Source of the DNA: Monarcha castaneiventris obscurior
Lineage: Eukaryota; Chordata; Aves; Passeriformes; Monarchidae
Length of the DNA: 64,000 nt
Assembly (NCBI GenBank): GCA_026261815.1
Contig: JAMPIT010000379.1
Coordinates: 7,080,001-7,144,000 of the forward strand
Reading direction: 5' to 3'
The first letter of the stretch is position 1, and each line of letters starts with the position of its first letter. The position numbers were made by a program, and so were the translations under genes. The notes beneath the pieces are model-generated. The model did not search any database. It saw nothing but the letters and a program-made list of their open reading frames with translations, and was not told the origin of the DNA. This document shows, one piece after another, positions 25,907 through 38,200 of the stretch.

Positions 25907-27698
25907 CTAAGCCGTAAGTCACTGTCCAAATCTAATAGCTTATTTAGGGATTCCATAGACTTCACACAGGCAAAATAGTTTTGTTGCATCAGAAAGGCTC
26001 TTCTCAAGAAATAGGGTTAAATGGGAAGTAGGAAGAGATTAATGAGGACATGAGTTCATATTCTTTGACAAAGCTTGCTCACCATTTAATCATTTGAGAA
26101 GCACAATTTCACTGTCCAGACAGTAGCTTTTCTAGCTCATTCAGCTTAGCTTTCCCTTGTAAAGGCAAAGCATTTGTATATAGCATCCCTCACTTTCCTC
26201 AGCCATTGGACTGATAATATTTAATATTGAAGTTGTCAGTTTTCAGGGTCAGCCAACTCTGTGCCATTTGTAAAACATTGCTCAAGAACAGATGATAGCA
26301 ACTCATACTGTATTTGTAGACTTGAAAAATGTTTTTAAATATGATACCTGACAGTCATTAATTCAGGATATTCTGCAGCCTTGTCTCTAAATTTCAGGAT
26401 CTGTCAGTCATATATAGGGAAAAAAACATTAACTCTTCCTCACTAATGTAAGTAAAGTGCAGATAAAAGAGGAAGAAAAATACCATGCTAGCATGAAAAT
26501 AAAACACTTAGAGTTTCAATTTTTTTTAACTTTTGAGCAAGTCCTTTCCACTCAACACAAATTAGAAGCTTAGACTACAAGCCAAAGTAGTCAATACAGG
26601 CCTTTGCTTAGTCACAGAGATCAAAGTCATGAAAGTAAACATACAGTTATCCTAATCAATCACTGTAAATAGTAAATCCTTGAGTAACAAATTGTGTCTA
26701 TTCATTAAGTACATGATATTCTTCAAGTTCTGTTTCTTTGGTGACAAAGACTTGTTAGACTCTTGGAAGAAATGGCAGGTTAAAACCCCAATTGTCGCCT
26801 ACAGAATGCAAGTCAATACAATGTCAGTGTAAAACAGCATGTGGTAGAACTTCTATAATTTCAAATTCAAAAAGTAAAATATATGCATTCATAATTAAAT
26901 TCTTTGCACCCAGACTTTCCTAATGCCAGCAGTGATCAAGTTGTTTGCCTAGTACCTCAGATACCAGATAATGTTTGATTACCTGTGAATTAAATGAAGT
27001 GTGCTTTTAATGAAATTTACACTGCTAGGAGCATTTAGGTTCAACCCATTTGTTCATAGGAGACATCAGCATGTCCCACACCTTGGAGAAGGTATTATTG
27101 TTAATTATATGTTATATTGTAATAATATATAATTATGTCTGGTATTATTGCGTATCTTGCTTTCTTGTTATGTACTGGATATTTAGTAACCCTAAGCCCA
27201 TGGTACAGAGTATGTCTTTACACCAGTGTGAATCCCACACATTCAGTTTTCGTTTTGTCACTTATTTTTTTCCAAAATAAAGGTGGTGCTTGATGCAATA
27301 CACCTTTTCTCCATGACCCAGGGTTTTGCCACTTACTTGCCTTCTCCTTTGAAAGAGGACTGTCTCCTGCAGTCTAGTTGGAAAAGCAAACAGTGCAAGA
27401 CACTTCTCTCAGTTTTTTGGGGAAAAGGGGTGGCCATATTCCCTATAATGCAAGAAAGTAACAGACAACCTCACAAGAACTGCCTTGACATGAATGTTTT
27501 TTGGAATTGCTTGTTTGGCAGGAACTCTTTATTGCTGGATTTCATCTCAGATGCCTGTACATTTTCTAATATTGCTGTAAATGCAGCAACTGTAACTTTT
27601 ACTTGACCAGCTTGGGTAAGATTCTACATATAGACACAGGAACAGTTATTTGTCTCTTTGAGGGTTTTTTTTTTTAATAGATTTTATTCTTTTGGCTG
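25907..27698. other. AT-rich noncoding stretch
   Basis: No gene or known repeat. The 107-codon frame at 27,283-27,606 has no recognisable motif or splice context. Confidence 0.55.
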
Positions 27699-27727
27699 TA
27701 CTTATTACTACAATGTAGTAATAAGTA
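27699..27727. repeat. Near-perfect 29-bp palindrome, 14-bp arms
   Basis: TACTTATTACTACA, one central A, then TGTAGTAATAAGTA. The arms pair perfectly around a single base. It lies just upstream of dispersed-repeat copy B. Confidence 0.95.
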
Positions 27728-27762
27728 ATAGTCTTTTATGATTTTTTTCTACACATGATCCG

Positions 27763-27821
27763 TTTATATGAAAGAAAACTTTCCAGTTTTTTTGTTAATA
27801 ATGTTACATACCTTAGTCCTT
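27763..27821 (+). repeat. Dispersed repeat, copy B (unknown family)
   Basis: Counterpart of 25,847-25,906, same strand, with about nine mismatches over the shared core. It lacks the (TA)n insert present before copy A. Confidence 0.7.
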
Positions 27822-29879
27822 ACATGTAGAGCTGCCATGTACTATACTCCCCTTTTTTCTGAATTATCAAAATTCCTTTGGTGCAAATTGGTAGTATTTC
27901 ACTATACTGTTTTATTTTATTTTATGTGTACCTTTTGTGCAATAAGCACTAAAGTTTTGCTTGAACTTGATATTCATGAAGGAATGCGTATTCAGTTTGA
28001 CCAAAACCATTAGAAAAGCACACAATTAAAAATAGTGGCTGAAAATATCAAAACCAAAAATATTTGAAAGTTTTTAATTCTCAGGAAAACAAAACAGTAT
28101 TATGGAACTAGGTTTTATTTTATTAACAATCAAAATCTGTTAATATTTCAGTCTTATTTGTAATATATTAAGTTGTCTTGCTTTCCCTTTTCTGTGGCTT
28201 AATCTTTTCCCCCTGTAAATGTCTTTGCACTTACCACATTTATGATTCAGAGAATAAACTACAGAGTTAGCAAGGTTTATCCTCTACCTGTTTTTAAAGT
28301 TTCTCTACTAAGAATACGTAGACATAAGATCAAGGATATCTATTCTATCTTTGATGCATGAGCCTAAATTCTGTGAAGTTTATAGGAATTATGTGCATAC
28401 TAAGTGAAAAATACCCCTGTGGGGTAATAAAAAGGAGTCTGGTAAGCTCAGCGGAGAGAGAAATGTCAGTGCCATACATTTAAAGAGTTCTGAATTGTCT
28501 GGAAAAAAAAACATCTCACTTCTTATCGAATATTGTGAATTCCCACATCACCAAATCCTATGTTTTTCTCCTTTAGGAAGGATTTCCTCATTGCTTTTCT
28601 CTGCAACTTCTCCAAGGGAGGTAATCTGTATTTTGACTTTATGTCCAGATTTCTACGTCACATAAAATGAGGTCATGAATCGTTCAGTGCCATCAATTTA
28701 ATGTTTATTCTTCTTCCGTGGGAGTCTGTTGCTTTCCCATCTACAGTAAGTCACTTGCCAGTATAGCAGCAATAATAAAAATAAGAGGGTTTTATTCTAT
28801 CTTTTTGCTCTGTTCTTATCATATGCTATCTTTTGCCCTCATGCTGCTTTCTGAAGACAAACTATTTCACAGAAATATTCAGCTTCACCATTTGTCAGAG
28901 CTTAAGATTTCATTAAAGAAAACTCAAACTAAAACTTGGAGATGACTTCTAATAAATAGAAGTGCAGTCTGGGTCATGTGTTGGTTTTCAGTAGAAATAT
29001 ATAATTGGTTTCTTTTATTTCAGGGATTTTTTTTTTTTTTCAATTTTCTACTGAAAAATAGCTTATAGTATTATACGTGACACTGCTGTTCAAGAAAATT
29101 ATTTTCTTTTGGCATTCTACCCTCATTCTATATTATTATTGTCTCTTTTTGGCATTTCTTTTGCATAATTCAACAGTACAGTCTGCAGTGGGTAAACTAT
29201 ATTTAAGAAAAGAGAGCATCCAAATCCCTCTGCTCAGGGATGTTTTACAAGAATTAGACTGCAGGCTGTGTTCTGTAAGTTAATACCAGGGAATGCAGAG
29301 CAATGAGTAGTGGTGATCATAAAGTACATCTAAATTAGACTTCCCTGCTCTGAGTCAGAGCCTCATGCAGTCCATGTTGTCCACACTGGGTAACTGGAGA
29401 GTTTATGTGACAGAACTTCTACACACGTGTGGCTTTCCCAAGGTTCTCAGGCTGAAACGTCCACATAGCCATCATCTGTTTGGTCCAACAAAGTCACAGG
29501 AGATGTTTTGTAGGTAGGATAACTATCCTGCTGATGCTGCCCATTTGAGACAGGTACTGAGGGGTATTTGTAATATTTCAATATGTGCCAAGACATTTTT
29601 CCGTTTACACAAACTGCGTAACTTTTTGTGGTACACCTACTTTTGAAGAGGTTATTAGAAAGGACACCTAACAGCAATTTGAGTTTCTTATGCTAGTGAC
29701 CTTCTTTGGAAGAGGATAAGTATGTACCAAACTGGAAGAGAACCAGAGAGAACACAGAAATTCAATAATGTTCTCCTGAATTTTTATCTGCCCTAAGCTA
29801 ACCTTTCCATAGAATTTGCTTAGGCTAATAAGAACAAACCACACAGATTTGAAAGACGACTCCTCAAGGATGCAATCAA
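27822..29879. other. AT-rich noncoding stretch
   Basis: No gene. It contains a 13-bp perfect inverted repeat (28,985-28,997 with 29,045-29,057) around a T run at 29,026-29,040. Confidence 0.55.
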
Positions 29880-30340
29880 GGTAATACTCAATCCTCCTGT
29901 GTCAGGCAGCTGAGGACACAGCAGAATTCCACCAAGCTCTGTCAAGGGCAGACTGCTCCAGGGATCAAGGCCAGCCAACATCTGAGGATGACAATGAGGC
30001 AGCCAAGGACGGAGATGTGACAGACAAACTCTGTCCCCACAGTCCCCTCATGTGCTCATGGTGAGCAGAGCAGGTCTGGTGTCAGCAGGAGATGAGAGCA
30101 CCACACAGGTCTGCAGCAGAGAGGTGCCAGCACTGCTGTGGCACAGCTTAGCCAGGACAAGGGACAAGTAGTCCAGCTAAACAGAACTGCAAAGCAGGGC
30201 AGGGCAGACCTCGCTGCTCATGGCTCATGCTGCACTGCTCTTCCTGCACAGCTGTCTGACCTGAGGTCACACAGCTGCACCAAAATCTAGGCTAAAGCCC
30301 AGGCAGCCAGATCCCTGGGGCTTTGAAGGAAGAAGAAATT
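29880..30340. other. GC-richer block of unknown origin
   Basis: About 460 bp with much higher G+C than its surroundings and many CAG, CTG and CAC words but few CpGs. The composition resembles a decayed transposon or LTR, but I match it to no family. No open frame is convincing and no terminal duplications were seen. Confidence 0.45.
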
Positions 30341-33300
30341 ACACTCATGGCTTAAAGACATTTGGATTTCAAGAGTTACAACAGGATTTGATTTCAGTCA
30401 TGTTGGTAGATACTACAAACAGAACTAAAACAAATGTATGGTGTCCTTCAGTTTTTGTATAAGTGTATAACCCAAACCAACCTGAAGGTGCTGGCAATTT
30501 TAGAGTTTGTAGTGCTTGCTACCAATAGATGGCCATTGATGGCATGAGGGGGAAGGTGTGCAGCTCTATTTTGTAAATAATAAAGGGAGAACATTTCCAT
30601 GAAGTCATCTCTGCAAGTCATGTGTGAAAATTCTTACACAAATTTACAAGTTACTATATTAATCTGCTCTGAGGATATTCACCTTGTCAATTTGTATTAT
30701 TAGGAGACAAAGATACATTGGTTTTGCATATTTTTCATGCTTCAAATTAATAGGTACAAAGCAATCAGGATACTTGTTAAAGCTGCTGAAAACTTTGTGA
30801 TCAAACTCAGGTTCAAACTGGGATATTTGGCACAGTTTATATGAAATACAAATTTAGATAGGATTCACTGGCTCAAGGAAATAGGATGATCTCTTCAGGG
30901 CTGCATACCATTTAATGTGTGATACTTTTTTTCAGCTCAGAGAAAGATGAGAACTTGTATGTGCTCTCTTTGCAAATAAAAAGACATATTTAAAAAAAGA
31001 AAAAGGGGGAGGGGGGGCTTTTGCCAAGGCTATTCTAAAGGACTGTTGAAATTCAAGTAATCTGCATACCTGTATAAAAGGAACAGCTGATATAACTGAA
31101 TGTGTTTTTCAACTCATCTGCTTCAACAGATGAAATTGATTCCAGCCAGTTTCAGCCATGGACTTAGCTATGCACCACATGCAAATTCCCATACAGAGGA
31201 TTCAAGAACATTCTTACAATATGAACGTGTTTTTCACAGTCCAGTGCATTTATTGCTGAATAACAGATGTTAAAAGGAAATTTAGGAACTGAGGGCCAGG
31301 GCTGGATTATCAGCTCCCAAAACTGGCCTGTGCAACCATGTTCCTGCCAAGCCAGTGAATGTATGATATGCATTTGGCTTGTGTTCAAGTCTTACTGTGT
31401 GAAAACCAACAATCTGTGTCAATCAAAAGACTGGTGGATTGCAAAATGGTGCACAGTTTTAATCTGATGAGAAGTTGGAGATGAATTTTGATGTCTGAAG
31501 TATATACTTACTGTTTTATGGCAGTCTAACACTGAACATGAGAGGATTAGAAAGAAAAATAGGAATGTGTTCAGGTATACTAAGGTAATTGGTGAGTCTG
31601 TACTTCTATTAATTTCTTTATAAGCAATAATGAAATGTGGTAAATGCAAAATTGTGTTCATACTCAGACTGGAAGACTGTCACAAAAAATACAGCCACCA
31701 CTACTATGCTTCCCATCATTAACATTTTAATAGTAGGAACAGAGTCTTGTTTAGATACTGCTACATTTGAAAATTATTGCTAAAACTTGTCACTTCAGGC
31801 GGTAAATTCTGTTACCTGTATTCAGTGACCACTTTGTTGTATTACAACAGTAGAAAGAAATTTGCCTCTGCTGATACATTTTCCTCCTACCACTTCTTAC
31901 TGTTGTTCAGATTCCTTCTCTAGGACTTATTGAGCAGAGAATCTGGTTGGGAATATGCCTTCCAGGCTATCTTAGCTACTGTCCTTAGTGATCTGGGCTC
32001 ATAATGTAGAACAATGGGAACAATAACCTGTGTGTGTTGTCACTTCATACTGAGGAAAGTTGATTTTTTGGAGATTTTTAGACAAAGGCAGTTTTAAGTA
32101 CAATATTTCCATTTATGGTTAGGCATAAAGGCTTAAATATGAATGTTTGGATCCTTTCACTCAATTTTTATAGCATAAGAAGTGATAACAGGTGACCATG
32201 TATTGCAGCTAGTAGCTTTTTTAGGGGGGAGGTGTGGATGGAGGCAGATGGTTATGTTCCTGAAGGTGTAGAGAAAAGAAGAAATCCATTAGGTAATTTT
32301 CTATCCCAGTTCTTTTGTAATTATTGTAAAGAGAAACAAGTCCAAATTGCTTTACCATATATTGCAAATATTTCCTCATAAAAAAAGTTCACTGTTAACT
32401 ATACGAGTAGTAATCCCACTCAAATATTTGATAAGGCATTTAACAGAAGTTTTGGAAAGACAGTAAGTATCCTTGGCTTGGCTTTTCCTTTCTGTTCATT
32501 CAGCAACAAATCAGCCAAATAATCATAACTGTTAATTCACACATCCATATACTCAGGGTAACAGTATACAGGCTAAAAAAAAATTTAGGATGGCTCTAGC
32601 TTAACTTAACTATACTCATATAAGCATTACTGTATTTGCATTTTTCAAATGCATACTTTATTACAGGCTTAATGCAGCCTTTATTACAGGCAACAAATAA
32701 TTAAAGTCATTGATTACACTGTGATCTGTTGCAGTGATTTTTAAAAAGCCTCATCTAAAATGTACTGATGTCCTCAAGAGGCTCTGCATTATTTTTGATG
32801 AAATGATTGCTCTTAATATATTTTAGGGCAAAATCTAAAGGAATAGCTTAAGTCATCTGCAGCCCTTCTTTGGTTTAAGCAAGTTCTGATATTTGCTTTG
32901 TTTTGAACTAGAACCCTCTTAGAGTCAGAACTCAGCTTTGAGGATGTGAATTACAGCTGACTGATGTTATGGCCTCAGAAAGGACAATAGTTGAGATACT
33001 TTAAACCCAATCTTCTCTATGTTAAGGCTAAAATCCAGTCAATTAGTATATGATTTGCTGGCTAATTATGGAGCTTGAGTATTTAAAACACAATATAGAA
33101 AAAATTTCCTAATGAAATTAATGAAAATACTCATAAAATCTCATTCAAGAAACCAAACCAAACTGAATAGAATTTTATCATGATTAAAATGGTACTCCTT
33201 AGCCTCTTATAAACACAGGAAAAAACCCCAAGCAAACCAATTGATTTAAAATCTCCTTTACTTTATAACACCATTCTCCTTGACTTTATACCATCATTTT

Positions 33301-35132
33301 CTATGTGCATGTATTTATGAAAAGATAAACCAAAATTTTTATATTCTGTATAGGTACTTTGCTACTAGTCTTCATATGCCAACTGTGTAACAGTTTTTAT
33401 AATTTCAAACGTTGAGTAAGTTTTGTAAAAACATTCCAAATGCTAATATAAACATTTTAGATAAAAGCCTGAGTGTTCTGTCTAAACACTTTAATGTAAC
33501 CTCTCCACGTAACAATTAAAAGATATCCATTTGGGAGAGGTATCCTATAATTCTAAGAGGATGTTACTTTTGTAGCCAAGGCAAAGCATGTTCTAGTCAG
33601 GCCTTGAGTGTGTTTTGTGAAAGAGATATAGTGCTATTGGATGAAAACGCCTCAGAACAGTTCCTCAGTCAGCTAAATCCCAAAATGGAAAAAGAAAAGT
33701 TATGCTGCACTCAGAAGGACATGCCTTATCGATTTTATCTGCCTGGGATAAAAATACTGTTATCAAAATAGTGAAAAAAAATTAACAAAACCTAAAACAT
33801 ACCCCAAACAAATTTGCTCACTGTAGAAACGACAGACTTCCATATTCTACTTGAAAGGAAACCACAGTATTTATATGTACTTTGATAACACTATGTTACT
33901 CTAGAAACTAATCCTTAGTTGTAAGCACATTATGAGTTATGGTGAGCACTTTTATTGAAGAACTGTGCCCAGTATGTACTGAGGTACTATGAAGACAGAC
34001 TAAGAAAGATGAGCTATTAAATTTTGTTAATGACTGTGTTCTTTTTTGAAAGTTCCCCATGTGAAATTTTAAAAGAAACAAAATTCCCTTTTTGGTTGGT
34101 TCAGTATATGACTCAACACTAGAAGACTATTTTTTAACATTGATTTATTGAGCCTTTTTCATTAGTTTTCATTACAGTGGGATTATTCAACTAACCTTCA
34201 GGTAATTAACCTCTATTTACCTTTTTGAACCTCTGCATTGGAACCCACGACAAGGAGATGGAGATATTGTTTCTCTCTAATCACAGACTATCAGGGGATG
34301 AGTTATTATATGACAAATCTTAAGTGTAAAAGGTATGAGGACTTAAATTTAGAGCTATCTTATCAATCAGAAACAATAGTATAAAGACAACTCTTCAAAG
34401 AAGTGTGCCCGGGGTTGTTAAAAGGAGTTGATTTTTGAAAGAATTGTTTCTTTATGCACAATCCCGAAACTACAAAGTAGCAAAGGCAGATGTTTTGTAT
34501 TAGTTTACATCATATCAATGGGGCTACAGAAAACCAAATCAGGTGACAACATTTAGAAATTCAGGGCCGGATTCACTAATCTAAATATGGTCCCTGTGTG
34601 CCTTTCAGCTGATGATAAGTGGGTGAGATGCAGAAAAAACTTCAGGCAAAGATCCCTGACATAAGGCAAACTAACCAGTTTGCCATGACACTTGAAGAGG
34701 TGGGGCAGTGTAGGGTGTGTGTGGGGGGGTGAGATGCTGCAGTGTTTCATAACCCTTCTTTGCACTGGAAAATCTGGCAGTCAGCTGATTAAGGGTCCAT
34801 TAAGGATCCTGCAATGCTCTATGAGCAAAGCTACTAAATAAGATCTCTAAATGGCAAATAATCACGGCGGAAGAATTTGCTTCTGGATTTCCCACTGAGC
34901 CCTGAGCACAGGCAAGTATCATGCTGCAATTTAGTAGTTACTATTCTTTGTGGTTTCACTGTACTGGACATTGCATTACTCTCTCAGCATGAATTCCATC
35001 TGCCCAGCCGCTAATGTTTATTCTTGACACTTCAGTAGAATATAATGTGCCTGAAAACATCTTAGACATAGTGTATTACTCTTTTCTTGGATAGGTGTAT
35101 CACTACCTTTTTTTCTTTTTTTTTTTAATAAG
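30341..35132. other. AT-rich noncoding stretch
   Basis: No gene or known transposon. It has a purine run (A-rich then G-rich) at about 30,990-31,018, a 13-bp direct repeat CTTTATTACAGGC at 32,656-32,668 and 32,679-32,691, and a GT/G-rich patch at about 34,708-34,728. Confidence 0.55.
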
Positions 35133-35228
35133 TATCGCTCAACTGTATATGATCTGTTCTCCGCCCTTCCTGTAATGGACCCGTATGGATTTCCGGGTGG
35201 TGTTTCTGGACAGCTAAAAGCTTTTTAG
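35133..35228 (+). other. Candidate terminal coding exon (unproven)
   Basis: A long pyrimidine tract ends in AATAAG at 35,132. The following 96 nt are open for 31 codons and stop at TAG (35,226-35,228). The peptide starts YRSTVYDLFSALPVMD, continues with DPYGFPGG, and looks like ordinary globular or linker protein sequence. Four CpGs fall in about 60 bp, unusual in this CpG-poor neighbourhood and typical of conserved coding DNA. No good donor lies before the stop, so it would be a last exon, perhaps an alternative C-terminus. I do not recognise the gene. Chance remains possible because the segment is short. Confidence 0.32.
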
Positions 35229-38200
35229 AGCTTCCCAGTACCTGAGGGAATGTGTTAACTTAGATTTTTCTGTGATTTTAAATGCTTTTCTCCCCTCCTG
35301 TGAAGGAAGAAAGGAGGAATGGCAGAAGATGGATTCTGGTACTTGAGTGCTATGAGAACTAGGGATGATTCTCTCCTTGCACGAGCTTCCTTACAACACC
35401 CTATTGGGAAAGCAGAAGACACTGCTATCAAAGCTGATGTTGCTACAGCCTCAATTATTTCTCCCCTGTTTTTTTATTGCCTCTGACTGCAAATCTTGAA
35501 AATTATTTGTTTTCATCTCACAGCTCTGAAACCCTGTGAGAGGGTTACTCTGAGTTCCAAGCATCTTTACTTGGATTTGAAAGTCATGTAGGTTTGACAA
35601 GAAGACATTTTGAAATAATTTTGTTAAAAACCTGTAAAGCCCTGTGGATATTTAGGAAAGATTTACAGTATTGGTTTAAACTAAAATTAAACCAATTCAT
35701 ATTGATATGGCCTAGATATAGATTGAAATCTCAATGTCCATGCAAGGTTTTGTTGTGGTTTAACAATGCATTACTAAGCCAATATAAAAAGTGAATTTGC
35801 TTAGGTTTAATCGTAGAAGAAACATGGTTTAAAGCCATACAAGCTCTGAAATTTAGGTTAGGTGCTTAGATTCTCTGTTGCTTTCCAGCTCACATTTTCC
35901 TCACTCAATATATCAACATATTCCTTAAATACTTTACAAATTACCATTGAGTAAATACTTTACTAAGAAGTGTTAGAAATAACTACAGGTGGTAAAGAGG
36001 TGATTTACAAGGGAAGCCAGTGTAAGAATTCTGGGGAACACGGTAAGAATATTAACGAAGTTAATATTTTTCCAGATAAACTATTTCATAAAACTCTGTA
36101 GTAGGAAAAGCAATTCATTTTTGCAATTTTTCCATTACATGGAATTATTTTAATTCTATAGAAAAATCATCAGCCAGCTGAAATTGCTTCCATTAGAGAA
36201 AAAACATCTTAATGAGTTACAGTGTCTAACACTTAGTGATGAATTAGCAGTACTATTTATCTTACAGCACCTCTATATTATTTACAGTCCTAACAGTTTT
36301 AATATTAATTTGCTTTGTTTCACAGTGTAATCTCTAGCTTCTATTTAAAATCAGAAACTCCATTTTATATATTTTTAATTTGAACTATTCTTGTTCTAAA
36401 TTAGTCATCCATGAAGGCTGAAACAAATAGGTGAGCAAACACTCCCCAAATAAACAGATTTTTATGTTTATATATTAACATAAAAATAAAAGTAAAATAA
36501 ATTTACATTTTAAGAAATACTTGAGAACGTGACTCTCTATGAGTGTTTTTAAAAACCAGTACAGGTTGGGATCCATAGCCTGGAGTTCACCAAGACCTCC
36601 TCATGTGGAGAAAGGAGCACCAATGTTGCTGGCAGAAGGGATAAACGTGAAACCAGTGAAATGATAGCCTCAGTTTGTTCCCACTAACTGCATGTAGCTT
36701 CCTGACTGAGGCTGTTGGGATCTACCGAGAAACTCATACACAGGTTACAGCTCGTGGGTTTCCAACATGCCTTGGAGAAAAACCAGCAGAGCCTTGAAGG
36801 TCAAAGCTAAAGCCTTGAGGTGAGCTTCCTGCATCTGTAGCTTTCTTGATCCACACCCGGGTGCCAGGTCTGTAGTGCTTGGACTTTTAAACCCACCACT
36901 GTGTGGAAGGAAAGCCCTTGCTCTGGGAAGGCTGCCCAAGCTTTTTAGATGGAAATACAACAAAAACCAAAACAAAACTCCAAGGGTGGGAACAGCTTGT
37001 CAAGAAGCTTCCTTTTGTTGCAGGAGCATTCAACCTTGCATTCTTCAGAGCTACGTGATACAAAACGAGTTCTTTTGGGTTCTCATGTTACAAAACAATT
37101 TCGTTATAAGACAGCTGATCTTTCCTTTCCTTAACTCCCAGCCCAACCTGAACAAATAATTTTAATGTAAAAAATAAATAGATTACATTGTTACCAGAAG
37201 GCAGAATTATACTTAGGCCTGAATCAGGGATAAAATCTTACAGGCAGGCTACAATCAGAAAAGAATAGCTGCATTCCTGTGATGCAAGGTTATTTAATCA
37301 TTGACTTTTGAAGCATATTGGCTGTTACATCATCATTTCCTTGGCTGAGTCAGTTCTTCCTTGGTTGGGGAATAGAGAAGGGCATGGGTACATAAATGCA
37401 GGATCTTATTTAATCTTCCAAGACATTGTGAGGCTGTGGGGAGCATGGAGTGCTGCGGGGAATCTCACGCCCCTTCAGTCAGAACATGAAAGCAGGAAGG
37501 GCATTTTTACTGCGTGGAGGCTGAGAGAGCAGGAAAAGATGATCTCACTGGGAAAATTACTGTTACTATTTCACTGTGAGGAGGTAGCCACCTCCAGAAG
37601 TGTATTATTGTCATAGTAGCCTATATTAAAATAATACCTGATTCAGAATGAATTGCTGTCATTAATGATGATTTTGAGAATGTAAAAATGTAGTGAAGTC
37701 ATATGTACCTTATAATGATTGCAGAATGGTCAACTACTCTCACTGCAATGGCTGTTGTCTAATCAAACACATAATTTGTTTGAATATAGTAAGCCATTCT
37801 AAATCCATTGGGTTTATTGTGTTTGCCTGTAATCTAGCTGACCTATAACTTGACTCTCAATTTAACCTTGCTGTATTTTGTAGTATAAATCTACTCTGCT
37901 AAATAAGCATCTATTTGAAACTAAATCTCTGAAACCAGAATAACAGAAAGTGGACATGTTTCTGCTGTTGGCTATTATTTAATCTTACTTCTAGAGACAG
38001 GAAGTGTACAGACTTCATTCCGGATATGGTGCAAATAGGAAACCAAGATGAAACCCAGATGTCCAGAAAATCTGAAATCGAGCAATTAGTATACTGAGCA
38101 AGGTGATGCAGTTCTCATTAATTCATTCCCTTTAGCTGACAGCTAACCTGTGACAGCTAAACATCTCTTGTTTAATGATCTCTCTCTTTTTTAATTCCAA

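Noticed and set aside
31070..31082. TATA box-like TGTATAAAAGG
   Set aside because: Expected by chance in AT-rich DNA; no open frame or CpG island downstream. A similar match near 11,918 was rejected for the same reason.
37308..37616. 102-codon frame in a slightly GC-richer patch
   Set aside because: No recognisable motif, no splice context, and composition consistent with a chance frame.
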